Assembly: GCA_903820085.1 (NCBI GenBank)
Contig: CAIJGA010000030.1
Coordinates: 110,491 to 174,490, forward strand
DNA from: an uncultured Chlorobiaceae bacterium
GTDB taxonomy: Bacteria; Bacteroidota; Chlorobiia; Chlorobiales; Chlorobiaceae
Reading direction: 5' to 3'
DNA length: 64,000 bases
A model generated the notes under the pieces. The model saw only the letters and a list, made by a program, of their open reading frames with translations, was not told the origin of the DNA and did no database searches. The position numbers and the translations under genes were made by a program. Shown here in pieces: positions 9,476-15,756 of the stretch (position 1 is the first letter of the stretch; each line of letters starts with the position of its first letter).

Positions 9476-10144
9476 ATGGGCACACAATCGGAGGGAGAGG
9501 CGGGCTGGGGGCAAGGCGTTCGGGAAACACTTTTTGCTGGATTTTGTTGGCTTCAGCACGGCTATACACCGCACAAATTTCTTTCAAGTTATCCGCCGCT
9601 GAAGTTTGTTTCAGAACGTATCATTCTTGACGGAACACCGCGCCAAATTGTCTTTGAATTACAAAAAGTGGATGAAGATAATCTCTACAAACTCGTTAAG
9701 CTGATTGAAGATCATTTTCAAAATGAGCTTGGTTTTAGTGTTGGTAAAGTTCACCAATTGGCTGGATTGAAGGCGGTTGAGTTCATTCAAGACGTTCAGA
9801 GAGAAAGGAAGCAGCAGACCGCAGCACCGGCGGGAGATCAGGAAGCGAAGAAGCCAGCTTATCAGCCAAAGCAGGATATTATTGATTTGATTAACAAAAA
9901 TAAAGGGAGTTTTAGGGGATGGCTTGCAAATGCTCAATTAGAGATTGATGGCATAGTGATTCCTACGGGAAAAGAAAACCCTGTTATAGATTATTCACAA
10001 GGACAGAGGATTTTTTACGATGCCTATGAAAAGGATTTTTTGAAGCATGGCCGGGGGTTGAAGAGCGTACAGGATAGCTTAAAAAAGAAAACGTCAAAGA
10101 AAGTGAAGAAGCGGGGAAGTTCAGGGGAAGTTCAAGGGGTGTAA
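9476..10144 (+). CDS. Hypothetical protein of the element
   Basis: Up to 222 residues; not recognised. The reliable part starts near residue 43 (KFVSERIILDGTPRQIVFEL) and contains a mostly helical segment (VDEDNLYKLVKLIEDHFQNE), a Q/K-rich linker and a Lys-rich tail (SLKKKTSKKVKKRG). The first 40 residues (many Gly and Trp, overlapping the end of the inverted repeat) do not look like a folded domain, so the true start may be a later non-ATG codon or the 5' end may be disrupted. The basic tail would suit nucleic-acid binding. It is followed by an A+T-rich gap of about 90 bp. Confidence 0.6.
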   Translation: MGTQSEGEAGWGQGVRETLFAGFCWLQHGYTPHKFLSSYPPLKFVSERIILDGTPRQIVFELQKVDEDNLYKLVKLIEDHFQNELGFSVGKVHQLAGLKAVEFIQDVQRERKQQTAAPAGDQEAKKPAYQPKQDIIDLINKNKGSFRGWLANAQLEIDGIVIPTGKENPVIDYSQGQRIFYDAYEKDFLKHGRGLKSVQDSLKKKTSKKVKKRGSSGEVQGV

Positions 10145-10232
10145 AATGCTTTAATTTAACACCTTATAAGAATACTTCTGCTTATTTTGATGTAATCAAG
10201 GAATAACCCTTGGTTATAAATCAAACTGAAGC

Positions 10233-10517
10233 ATGAATAGTATTGAGACCCCCACCACCCAGCAGGCAGCCCCGGCGATTCAGCAGAGGCAGCAGAAAAC
10301 CCTTTCCACCGAGGGCGCAATTCAGTATTTCCAAGATGTTCACGGGCTGAAGATTGCGCGCGCCACACTTTACAAGAAAAAAAGCACCCAGCCGGACACC
10401 TTCCCCGGCAGGCGGTCACCATTTGGGCGGCTTGTGTTTGACCCGATTGAGATTGACAGATTCATGGCTACCGGCAGCGCAAGGGCAACCGTTGAGACTG
10501 ACGGGGGGCAGGCATGA
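10233..10517 (+). CDS. Small HTH protein, excisionase-like
   Basis: A 94-residue protein with a MerR/HTH_17-like helix-turn-helix: LSTEGAIQYFQDVHGLKIAR-ATLYKKK, followed by a wing-like RSPFGRLVFDPIEIDRFM. This layout is typical of excisionases and of small regulators in phage-like elements. The N-terminal 28 residues are a Thr/Ala/Gln-rich tail. It heads a tightly coupled operon: its TGA overlaps the ATG of the next micro-ORF as ATGA. Likely jobs are excision control or regulation of the replication genes; the fold is clear, the role inferred. Confidence 0.8.
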   Translation: MNSIETPTTQQAAPAIQQRQQKTLSTEGAIQYFQDVHGLKIARATLYKKKSTQPDTFPGRRSPFGRLVFDPIEIDRFMATGSARATVETDGGQA

Positions 10518-10591
10518 GGCCAGCCTGCGAACGTACTTTGCACATGATCGGCGTTGATGGCCGGTTGATCGAGCGGGAGGCCAGAGCATGA
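10514..10591 (+). CDS. 25-residue micro-ORF coupled to both neighbours
   Basis: The ATG at 10514 overlaps the stop of the HTH gene (ATGA), and its own TGA at 10589-10591 overlaps the ATG of the primase gene at 10588 (ATGA again). A G-rich ribosome-binding site (GGGGGGC) lies just upstream. The peptide (MRPACERTLHMIGVDGRLIE...) has no known relative that I recognise. It may be a real small protein or only a device for translational coupling between HTH and primase genes. Confidence 0.5.
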   Translation: MRPACERTLHMIGVDGRLIEREARA

Positions 10592-12063
10592 GCGCACCAA
10601 AGCACAAGGGAATATTTCCGGCAATGCTTAAACAGGTTGGTAAGGTTGATTTCCAACTTTTGGCATTCCCTGAAATTATCGAGCTTCGGGCTGAACTGAA
10701 TGCGGCTGAAGCGAGCGGAGACGTTGACGCAGTGAAGGCGATTCAAAAGCAGATCGACCGTTGCAAACCAACACAGAAACATTTTGTTGTTTATGGCGTT
10801 GACCACCTGTTGAACCTTTGCAAGGCTAATCAATGGCAGCTTGCAGCCCAGCACGGGCGCGTTTATGTGTACAATGGCGCGTACTGGCAGGCGGTTGATG
10901 AAAACGACCTGAAACAGTTTCTTGGGCAGGCACTTGAGAAGATGGGCGTTCGGTTCGTTGATGCAAAGTATTTTCGGTTTCGTGATGACCTCACAAAGCA
11001 GTTTTTCACGAGCGCACACCTTCCAGCCCCGGAGCGTGACAGGGGAACAGTTTGTATAAACCTGAGAAACGGCACATTGAACGTTGGCACAGATGGCGTT
11101 CATCTTCGAGAGTTCAAGCCTGATGATTTCCTTCGTTATCAGCTTGCCTTCGATTATGACCCGACAGCGACAGCCCCGAAATGGCAGGCTTATCTTGATG
11201 ACGTTCAGCCAGACCCGGAGAGCCAGCGCGTATTGGCAGAGGCGGCAGCGTTGGCGTTCATTTCTTCCCGAGTGCTGAAACTTGAAAAAATCCCGGTTCT
11301 TTATGGGCCGGGTTCCAATGGCAAGAGCGTGTTTCAGGACACCTTCCGGGCGGTTCTTGGCAGGGAGAACGTTTCAGGGCATAGTTTGAAGCTATTGACC
11401 GGCAATGAAAACGCACGGGCAGACCTTCAGGACAGATTAATCAATATCTGTGCAGAGATCGGCGGCGTTGCAGATTGTGACGTTTTCAAGTCGCTTGCAA
11501 GTTGTGAGCCGGTTTCAGCCAAAATCTTGTATCAGGACGTTCACACAATGGAAGATTACGGGCGGCTTTTTTGTAATGCGAACAAGCTACCGGCAGAGGT
11601 TGAAAACTCTCATGCCTTCTTCCGGCGGTTCCTGATTATTCCGTTCAGCGTGACGATTGACCCGGCGAAGAAAGACACCAACCTTTCAAAGAAGATCGTT
11701 GAAACAGAGTTGCCGGGCGTTCTCAATTGGATTCTTGAAGGCTTGGCAAGGCTATTGAAGCAGAATGATTTTTCACCATGCACGGCGGCAGATCAGGCGT
11801 TGCAGCGATACAGGCATGAGAGCGACACCGTTTCTTTGTGGCTTGAGGATGCAAGTTATACCGTTTCAACTTCAGGGCATGATTTACCGAGAGGAACCCT
11901 GTTGAATGAGTATCAGACGTTTTGCAAGGCTGAGGGGTTCCGGGCGGTAGGTGGTAAAACCTTTTCGCAACGAATGCAGGCGGCAGGCTTTGAGAAATAC
12001 CGGAAGAGCGGCGGCTATTTTTACCCTGCTATCAAAGGGGGGCAAGATGCACAACCATTCTGA
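10588..12063 (+). CDS. P4-family primase/helicase (D5-like)
   Basis: A 491-residue replication protein of the phage/plasmid primase P4 family. Residues ~95-225 look like the D5_N region (GRVYVYNGAYWQAVDENDLK, GTVCINLRNGTLNV). A superfamily III helicase core follows: Walker A GPGSNGKS at 240-247, an acidic B-like stretch (LINICAEIGG), and the C motif region (GRLFCNANKLPAEVENSHAF) with FFRRFLIIPF as arginine-finger zone. A C-terminal winged-helix-like part (RGTLLNEYQTFCKAEGF) ends it. The family melts and unwinds the element's own origin. A GGGAGG site precedes the ATG. Lack of an N-terminal zinc/TOPRIM primase suggests the next gene provides the priming part. Confidence 0.92.
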   Translation: MSAPKHKGIFPAMLKQVGKVDFQLLAFPEIIELRAELNAAEASGDVDAVKAIQKQIDRCKPTQKHFVVYGVDHLLNLCKANQWQLAAQHGRVYVYNGAYWQAVDENDLKQFLGQALEKMGVRFVDAKYFRFRDDLTKQFFTSAHLPAPERDRGTVCINLRNGTLNVGTDGVHLREFKPDDFLRYQLAFDYDPTATAPKWQAYLDDVQPDPESQRVLAEAAALAFISSRVLKLEKIPVLYGPGSNGKSVFQDTFRAVLGRENVSGHSLKLLTGNENARADLQDRLINICAEIGGVADCDVFKSLASCEPVSAKILYQDVHTMEDYGRLFCNANKLPAEVENSHAFFRRFLIIPFSVTIDPAKKDTNLSKKIVETELPGVLNWILEGLARLLKQNDFSPCTAADQALQRYRHESDTVSLWLEDASYTVSTSGHDLPRGTLLNEYQTFCKAEGFRAVGGKTFSQRMQAAGFEKYRKSGGYFYPAIKGGQDAQPF

Positions 12064-12964
12064 CGACCCCGGCAGCCGGTTGATATCGGCGTTCAGCAAT
12101 GCCTTTCAGCAGACACCCAGCGGAACAATGACGGTTGAAGCCTTTTTGCATGGCGTTCAATCGGGCCAATGGCGGCGGCAGGTTGAAACGGTTCGGGCTT
12201 TGAATGACCCCAGCCAGATCAAGGAAGCAAAGAAACGAGTTCCGGCGGTTGCCCCCAGCGCACTGTTTAACGGCAGGCGCGGCATGGCATACGTTCAGCA
12301 GCATTCAGGGTTCATTAATCTTGACCTTGACAACAAAGAAAACCCAGGCATTGCAGAGCCAGCGGCACGGGCGCGCGTGTACGCAGATCAGTTTGTTTTT
12401 GCAGGCCATGAAAGCGTATCAGGGCGCGGCTTGAGCATTTATGTTCAGATCGACCCAGCGCAGCACGAAGCGGCGTTCTTGCAGCTTGAAGCCTATTTTC
12501 TTGCGGCATGGGGCGTTCACGTTGACCCGGCATGTAAGGACGTTTCGCGGTTGCGTTTTGTGAGTTATGACCCGGCACTGTACCGAAATCCAGAGGCGCG
12601 GCTTTTCAGGATTCGGCGGAAGAGTTCCAGCCCAGCCCAGCGACCAGCACGGCGGGCAGTTGATCGGGCAGCGGTTCAGGAAAGCGGCCAGTATTTTGAA
12701 GCGATTCTAAGCCAGATTTTGGCGGCAGGGTATGACCTTACAGGCGGTTATGATGAATGGCTGAAGATCGGGTTTGCCATTGCTTCAGAGTATGGCGAAG
12801 CCGGGCGGCAATACTTCCATGAGATCAGCCAGTTCCACCCCGGATATAAACTGACAGAGGCAGACCGGCAGTTTACCCGTTGCCTTCAGGCCGGGCGCGC
12901 AGGCATTACAATCAGTTCCTTTTTTCACATGGCGAAGCAGGCAGGCTTCACCTTCAAACCATGA
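12047..12964 (+). CDS. VirE_N/BT4734-like and PriCT-like replication protein
   Basis: A 305-residue protein that starts at ATG 12047, inside the last 17 bp of the primase gene, behind the purine stretch AAGGGGGG. Residues ~45-185 resemble the BT4734/VirE_N domain (AYVQQHSGFINLDLDNKENP, GHESVSGRGLSIYVQID, CKDVSRLRFVSYDP), a fold related to archaeo-eukaryotic primases. Residues ~215-300 resemble PriCT (GYDLTGGYDEWLKIGFAIAS, ISSFFHMAKQAGF). Next to an SF3 helicase it probably primes replication of the element. The D-x-D in NLDLDNKEN may be catalytic. Family assignment is from motif memory, not a search. Confidence 0.82.
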   Translation: MHNHSDDPGSRLISAFSNAFQQTPSGTMTVEAFLHGVQSGQWRRQVETVRALNDPSQIKEAKKRVPAVAPSALFNGRRGMAYVQQHSGFINLDLDNKENPGIAEPAARARVYADQFVFAGHESVSGRGLSIYVQIDPAQHEAAFLQLEAYFLAAWGVHVDPACKDVSRLRFVSYDPALYRNPEARLFRIRRKSSSPAQRPARRAVDRAAVQESGQYFEAILSQILAAGYDLTGGYDEWLKIGFAIASEYGEAGRQYFHEISQFHPGYKLTEADRQFTRCLQAGRAGITISSFFHMAKQAGFTFKP

Positions 12965-12984
12965 CAGCAAGACCGATTCACTGA
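12961..12984 (+). other. 7-codon linker ORF bridging two genes
   Basis: ATG at 12961 overlaps the stop of the VirE_N-like gene (ATGA). After seven codons (MTARPIH) a TGA overlaps the next gene's ATG (TGATG at 12982-12986). Too short for a protein; best read as a re-initiation bridge that keeps ribosomes moving to the 68-residue gene. Confidence 0.35.
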
Positions 12985-13190
12985 TGGCAGGATTGATAGA
13001 AGCAACAAGAGCGGTTCAGATTGATGGGCGGTCAACAGGGCCAACAACTAAAGCAGGAAAGACGAAAGTTGCGCGCAACGCTGATAAAGGTTTTGTATGG
13101 AAGAAATTGAGGGAATCAGAGGTATGGCTTAACAAGTACTTGAGAGAGCAGAAAGCGAGCCTCAATGACATACAAGGGAACCTCTTTTAA
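12984..13190 (+). CDS. Small basic hypothetical protein (68 aa)
   Basis: Not recognised. The N-terminal half (GRSTGPTTKAGKTKVARNAD) is basic and unstructured; the C-terminal half (KLRESEVWLNKYLREQKASL) is a likely amphipathic helix. Selection on it is suggested by a diverged second copy of its C-terminal half at 14394-14492, with about half of 33 residues identical by eye. Its start overlaps the stop of the micro-ORF before it, and its 3' end overlaps the next ORF by 26 bp. May be a DNA-binding or regulatory factor of the element. Confidence 0.7.
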   Translation: MAGLIEATRAVQIDGRSTGPTTKAGKTKVARNADKGFVWKKLRESEVWLNKYLREQKASLNDIQGNLF

Positions 13191-13290
13191 CCAGATCACC
13201 CGGCACGGATTAAGTGAGATTTTAGAGAGGTTTTCACAGCACAATTTTACACCGATCACGACAAAGTGTCGTAAAGTGTCGAGCCGATGA
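13165..13290 (+). CDS. 41-residue ORF overlapping its neighbours
   Basis: Reads MTYKGTSFNQITRHGLSEIL and on to a basic tail (TTKCRKVSSR). It begins 26 bp before the end of the 68-residue gene and its TGA shares ATGA with the next ORF at 13287. The mixture of residues looks like a small folded or helical peptide rather than random sequence. Not recognised. Confidence 0.45.
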   Translation: MTYKGTSFNQITRHGLSEILERFSQHNFTPITTKCRKVSSR

Positions 13291-13370
13291 ATGATACTAT
13301 AAATTCAATGAGTTTACATACCATGCAAGGTTCAACCACTTCAACGAGACAGGGCACCCGGCAGCAGTAA
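13287..13370 (+). CDS. 27-residue ORF at the end of the coupled chain
   Basis: Starts in an ATGA overlap with the preceding stop. The peptide (MNDTINSMSLHTMQGSTTST...) is Ser/Thr/Gln-rich and has no recognisable motif. It could be the last cistron of the operon or chance. The hairpin at 13406-13429 follows. Confidence 0.3.
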   Translation: MNDTINSMSLHTMQGSTTSTRQGTRQQ

Positions 13371-13405
13371 ACACGGAAGAGGAAACCCCATTTTAACCGG
13401 GAACC

Positions 13406-13429
13406 GCTACCCCACCAAAAGGGGATAGC
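13406..13429 (+). terminator. Hairpin after the replication operon
   Basis: GCTACCCC and GGGGATAGC can pair (one bulged base) around a short ACCAAAA-type loop. There is no T run behind it, so it is at best a weak or factor-assisted terminator, or a structured site of the element. It lies between the last coupled ORF and the convergent Q-rich gene. Confidence 0.35.
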
Positions 13430-13468
13430 GATTGAGCCCTGACCATGAAAGTTCTGCCGCTTCTGCTG

Positions 13469-13750
13469 TTATCTACGCCATAGATTTTGTTGCTGTTGTT
13501 GCTGCATCTGTTGTTGTTGTAACTGTAGTTGCTGCCGTTGTAACTGTAGTTGCTGTTCTTGCTGTTGTTGTTGTTGTCGTTGTAACTGTAATTGCTCTTG
13601 TTGTTGTTGCCGTTGCTGTTGTTGCTGCAAATCTATGTTCATCTGGCGCGACAGGTCACTCAGATTAGCTGAAGCTACGGGCAAGAATGGCGCTGCCATC
13701 ATTACTAAAAGAAGTATTCCTATTCTTGACTGTTTATTAATAATCGTCAT
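13469..13750 (-). CDS. Secreted glutamine-rich low-complexity protein
   Basis: A 93-residue protein. Residues 1-28 form a clean signal peptide (Lys/Arg start, hydrophobic core GILLLVMMAAPFLPV, then ASA-N). The mature part from about residue 36 is almost only Gln with Leu and Arg at intervals (QQQQEQLQLQRQQQ), encoded by CAG/CAA runs seen on the plus strand as GTTGTTGTTGTAACTG repeats at 13486-13630. It may form a coiled coil or aggregate in the periplasm. It is the only gene facing left in the element, placed in its A+T-rich variable part, so it is probably cargo. Repeat length could vary by slippage. The call could be wrong if the frame is only a by-product of the trinucleotide repeat, but the signal peptide argues for a gene. 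Confidence 0.6.
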   Translation of the reverse strand: MTIINKQSRIGILLLVMMAAPFLPVASANLSDLSRQMNIDLQQQQQRQQQQEQLQLQRQQQQQQEQQLQLQRQQLQLQQQQMQQQQQQNLWRR

Positions 13751-14393
13751 GGTGGTTATGTGGTTGATTTCTAAAACTTAAATTTTAATCATTTTAAAAA
13801 GCCAATGATATTATCTGCATCGATGAAATTAATTTCTTAATCAGCTAATTCTAACGAAATAAACATCAAAAAAAAATCATATATACGATTAATCTGGGAT
13901 GGCGTAATTAAGACGATTTTAAGTAATAAATTCGTTGTGACGATGTATTCATATATATAATAATCATATGCGATTTATATCGATTGATTGTGATGTTTAT
14001 TTCAGAAAATGGAGGAAATCATAGAAAATTGATTTGTATGAGGATACCCTCTAATATCTACACCCCAGTCAATTACAACTGTAATACGTATTTTTTGCAA
14101 TATTTATTTCATAAACAGCTTTACTCATCATTTGCGGTAGATCAGTGCCAATTCTATTCCTACACAACCTGTATTCCTGTTGATGGTGTTGACAGTTGCC
14201 AGATAATGAGGTTAACAGGATTGTCATGAGTCTTTGAACCCACAAGTGGATTTATCAGAATTACCGTTCTAAAATTATTCTCATGTAGACGGTTCAGGTT
14301 AAGATTGTTCAATAGCCTATCATTTTAACCGAGCCAACCATGCACTATATTCCAGAAGCACTAACGTAACAAAGGGGCAGGATGATCTCTTAA
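13751..14393. other. A+T-rich, mostly non-coding stretch of the element
   Basis: Clearly lower in G+C than both sides, with ATATATAATAATCATATG-like runs near 13950. It contains an 81-codon frame (13984-14229) with no recognisable features, low-quality composition and no ribosome-binding site, which I do not call. The left part may hold the promoter of the Q-rich gene. The rest looks like decayed sequence. Confidence 0.5.
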
Positions 14394-14492
14394 AATGCTT
14401 ATAAAGGATTCTTACGGGGCAAGACGAGAGATTCGAAGATATTGCTCAACCAGTACATGAGAGACCAACGGCAAAACCTGAAAGAGATACAG
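14394..14492 (+). pseudogene. Decayed copy of the 68-residue gene's C-terminal half
   Basis: In the frame starting AAT at 14394 the translation NAYKGFLRGKTRDSKILLNQ... aligns with NADKGFVWKKLRESEVWLNK... of the intact gene at 12984-13190, with 16 of 33 residues the same by eye and many conservative changes. A TAA directly precedes the block at 14391-14393, so the 5' half is lost. Seen by translation; the origin (tandem duplication or recombination with another element) is inference. Confidence 0.7.
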
Positions 14493-14584
14493 TGGCATAG
14501 GTTTTATTGGGTGACCACGCGTATATTGTGTGTATAACCATGCATCTAAAATAGAGAATAGTAGACAACCATACCACAGCCACC

Positions 14585-14824
14585 ATGCATGGAACCAAGA
14601 CAGGCGGCAGACAAGCCGGAACCCCGAACAGGGTAACAAGTGAATTACGCTCAGTGCTGAAAGAGGTTTTCTTTACAGAGTTGGAAGGCTTGCCGGGGCT
14701 GTTGCAGCAGCTTGAGCCGAAAGAGCGCATAACGCTTTTAGCGGCATTTCTTCCCTATGTGTTGCCAAAGGTGCAGCCCGTGAGCCATTCGCAAGATGAG
14801 CCGTTTGATTGGAGTGTCTTGTAA
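14585..14824 (+). CDS. Small phage-type protein with GGRxxGTPN motif
   Basis: A 79-residue protein. The start (GTKTGGRQAGTPNRVTSELR) is the basic GGRPKGSPNKxT-type motif common at the N-terminus of small phage and mobile-element proteins, some near terminase genes. It is followed by an amphipathic helical part (LLQQLEPKERITLLAAFLPY). No terminase large subunit is present, so a packaging role is not supported; DNA binding is plausible. Confidence 0.65.
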   Translation: MHGTKTGGRQAGTPNRVTSELRSVLKEVFFTELEGLPGLLQQLEPKERITLLAAFLPYVLPKVQPVSHSQDEPFDWSVL

Positions 14825-14833
14825 CAGACCGCA

Positions 14834-14920
14834 ATGTTACCGCAAGGCTTGAGAATGACCGGCGGGCGCGGCGGGTTGACAGCAAAACAGAGTGAAAAAC
14901 AATATAAAGAGCCTGAGTAA
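14834..14920 (+). CDS. Possible 28-residue ORF
   Basis: Starts 9 bp after the preceding gene and reads MLPQGLRMTGGRGGLTAKQS... to TAA at 14918. Basic and Gly-rich; the segment MTGGRGGLTAKQ could be a fragment of another small GGR-type protein. No independent evidence that it is translated. Confidence 0.25.
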   Translation: MLPQGLRMTGGRGGLTAKQSEKQYKEPE

Positions 14921-15104
14921 TTTCAGGATTTTTCATTTACTGAAAGATAGATTTCGACACTCTTTAACCATGCACTTTCAGGCGGTTGATACAGTCTACC
15001 TTTTTACCGAAAAAGCCTTGTGAGGAATGGCTTTTATGCTATTCTGTTGATGTAGATTGATGGCGGAAAAGGCATTGTTTTGATGATGAATAACGTATCA
15101 ATAT

Positions 15105-15386
15105 TTGATTGATGTTATACTGAAATACTCATTTTTATACGGTAGTTATTCGAGAGAAAAAACCCAGTCCCCGGCGGTACAAAAGAAAGAGTATGCTCCA
15201 GATTCCGACACACCACAGCCGGACGGTTCAGGATTCCCCGAAATTGAGGATACCGGCGGATCAGGAAGCCGGAGATTTGCAGGTTCATCCTCTCATGCCA
15301 GATCAGGCGGACAGCCCAAAATTGAGCCTTCAGGCATGGTAAGCGGCGGGCTGAAAATTCACCATTCCAGCAGACCAGACAAATGA
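15105..15386 (+). CDS. Doubtful ORF, Pro/Ser/Gly-rich
   Basis: A 93-codon frame. From about residue 18 the composition is disordered (QPDGSGFPEIEDTGGSGSRR). The G+C-rich part from 15170 to 15390 differs from the A+T-rich DNA before it, which suggests the tail of a former gene joined to non-coding sequence. No recognised domain; low confidence that it is expressed. Confidence 0.25.
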   Translation: MIDVILKYSFLYGSYSREKTQSPAVQKKEYAPDSDTPQPDGSGFPEIEDTGGSGSRRFAGSSSHARSGGQPKIEPSGMVSGGLKIHHSSRPDK

Positions 15387-15419
15387 CAGGGGCCGGGCAG
15401 GGTTCCGGTTCTCTTCATG

Positions 15420-15523
15420 TAGGGCGTGTAGCTTGGTGTAGGGTGTTTTTCCAAACTACACCCCGGAGAGGTGCGCCACTATTGGCCTATGTAGTAAATG
15501 CAGCAAATGCACCTTTTCAGAAG
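15420..15523. repeat. Right copy of ~115-bp imperfect inverted repeat
   Basis: Opposite-strand partner of 9362-9472 (see there). Read on the plus strand it carries GTAGGGCGTGTAGCTTGGTGTAGGG, i.e. three spaced TGTAG words, then CCAAACTACACCCC. The pair encloses all genes of the element except the integrase, and the copies face each other. Confidence 0.75.
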
Positions 15524-15635
15524 AGAATAATATTTTACACTTCAAAAGTTTACTCTCTCTTTTTCCTTATCTTTGATAACTTCTCGGAATATTTCTCAAG
15601 TATATGGAAGGTTTAAAAAAGGGGAATATTGAACG

Positions 15636-15659
15636 ATTTGTAAAGTTTTGGTAAAGTTT
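15636..15659 (+). repeat. Right paired AAAGTTT repeat, candidate integrase arm site
   Basis: ATTTGTAAAGTTT plus GTAAAGTTT, in the same orientation as 8143-8168. It lies about 75 bp inside the right att copy. Role as recombinase arm site is inferred. Confidence 0.45.
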
Positions 15660-15721
15660 TGACTATTCTAAAGGATTTAATTCCTTTGTAAGTCGTTTTA
15701 AAGCAACAAAATATCAAGATT

Positions 15722-15727
15722 TATAAT
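15722..15727 (+). promoter_or_regulatory. Perfect -10 hexamer supplied by the element in front of gcvPB
   Basis: TATAAT ends 7 bp before the gcvPB ATG. A start of transcription 6-8 bp downstream would give a leaderless or nearly leaderless gcvPB mRNA. No good -35 box is seen (a TTTAAA lies about 19 bp upstream). Prediction only. Confidence 0.35.
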
Positions 15728-15734
15728 AAACGCT

Positions 15735-15756
15735 ATGAGAGAAAAACTGATTTTTG
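15735..15756 (+). repeat. attR core (22-bp direct repeat), first codons of gcvPB
   Basis: Identical to 7977-7998. Codons 1-7 of gcvPB and one further base. Because the crossover lies within coding sequence that both partners share, integration leaves the reading frame of gcvPB intact and replaces only its upstream region. Confidence 0.9.

Larger units (their letters stand above)
7977..15756 (+). mobile_element. Integrated element in the 5' end of gcvPB (satellite-like, P4-type replication module)
   Basis: A block of about 7.8 kb lies between rnc and gcvPB, flanked by a perfect 22-bp direct repeat. Inside are a tyrosine recombinase at the left end, an HTH protein, a P4-type primase/helicase, a VirE_N/PriCT-like protein, several micro-ORFs, a secreted Q-rich protein, decayed duplicates and an AT-rich stretch. 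No capsid, tail, relaxase or conjugation gene is visible, which resembles a phage satellite or a small integrative replicon more than a prophage or ICE. The right repeat copy keeps the gcvPB coding sequence intact. The boundary and gene content are seen in the sequence; the satellite label is inference. Confidence 0.88.

Noticed and set aside
13486..13640. Possible CRISPR-like array because of regular short repeats
   Set aside because: The repeats are trinucleotide (Gln codon) runs of varying phase, without spacers of constant length and without cas genes nearby.
13432..13668. Plus-strand frame that reads as long Val/Ala runs
   Set aside because: It is the shadow of the CAG/CAA repeat of the Q-rich gene on the other strand; the minus frame has a signal peptide and a sensible start.
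13984..14229. 81-codon frame in the A+T-rich part of the element
   Set aside because: No ribosome-binding site, no motif, and composition like the non-coding DNA around it.
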